NCBI GenBank assembly: GCA_023140035.1
Contig: JAGLML010000087.1
Location: 1 to 5,060, forward strand
DNA: 5,060 nucleotides
Direction of reading: 5' to 3'
From: Thermoplasmatales archaeon
GTDB taxonomy: Archaea > Thermoplasmatota > E2 > DHVEG-1
Made by a program: the position numbers and the translations under genes. Position 1 is the first letter of the stretch. Every line of letters begins with the position of its first letter. The notes under the pieces were generated by a model. It had not been told where the DNA came from. It saw only the letters and a list, made by a program, of their open reading frames with translations, and searched no databases. Below, piece after piece: positions 4,970-5,060 of the stretch.

Positions 4970-5060
4970 CTATTTTTGTTCAAAACAATCAGGGTTTTTA
5001 GGAACACCGCCCATTTGTATTTCATAGCCAAGGTCACATTTTAGTGCAGGGATATATTCC
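4970..5060 (-). CDS. Possible C-terminal end of a gene running off the right edge
   Basis: A minus-strand frame is open from 5059 to TAG at 4970-4972, giving 29 residues. It reads E-Y-I-P-A-L-K-C-D-L-G-Y-E-I, then Q-M-G-G-V-P-K-N-P-D-C-F-E-Q-K. The composition looks protein-like, and the two cysteines with the G-Y and P-x-N-P turns recall a small metal-binding or disulfide loop. I cannot name the family. A frame this short could be open by chance, so the call rests mainly on composition. It would lie 145 bases upstream of the 86-residue gene on the same strand; that gene has its own TATA box, so the two are probably transcribed separately. Confidence 0.4.
   Translation of the reverse strand, partial: EYIPALKCDLGYEIQMGGVPKNPDCFEQK

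Overview
The window is AT-rich and looks archaeal, most likely a euryarchaeote of the Thermoplasmata or methanogen type. That is an inference from three things. The first is the repeat family, whose blades read W-L-I-K-T-D-x-x-G-N-x-x-W and D-G-G-Y-I-I-x-G and which is typical of large secreted archaeal proteins. The second is a textbook archaeal TATA box (TTTATAAA) close before a small gene. The third is the style of the signal peptide and the C-terminal domain. No marker gene fixes the taxon.

More than three quarters of the window (1..3916, minus strand) is one uninterrupted reading frame of at least 1305 codons that runs off the left edge. It encodes a secreted multidomain protein. The order is: signal peptide; 14 repeats that divide by a recurring Q-P-P linker into two seven-bladed beta-propellers; a PKD-like domain; a beta-rich linker; a papain-fold (C39-like) domain with a Cys/His/Asp set; and the start of a C-terminal beta domain that usually precedes a membrane anchor. 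It starts at 3916 behind a strong Shine-Dalgarno sequence, which abuts a small hairpin in the leader.

The region 3917..4564 is mostly noncoding. It holds the leader and probable promoter of the large gene, a perfect 10-bp inverted repeat, and on the plus strand what looks like a small two-helix membrane protein gene broken by a frameshift (4175..4460).

On the minus strand, 4565..4825 is a well-supported small gene for an 86-residue, highly charged protein of unknown function with its own TATA box and ribosome binding site. The right edge (4970..5060) holds what may be the last 29 codons of another minus-strand gene. No functional link between the large secreted protein and its small neighbours is visible.
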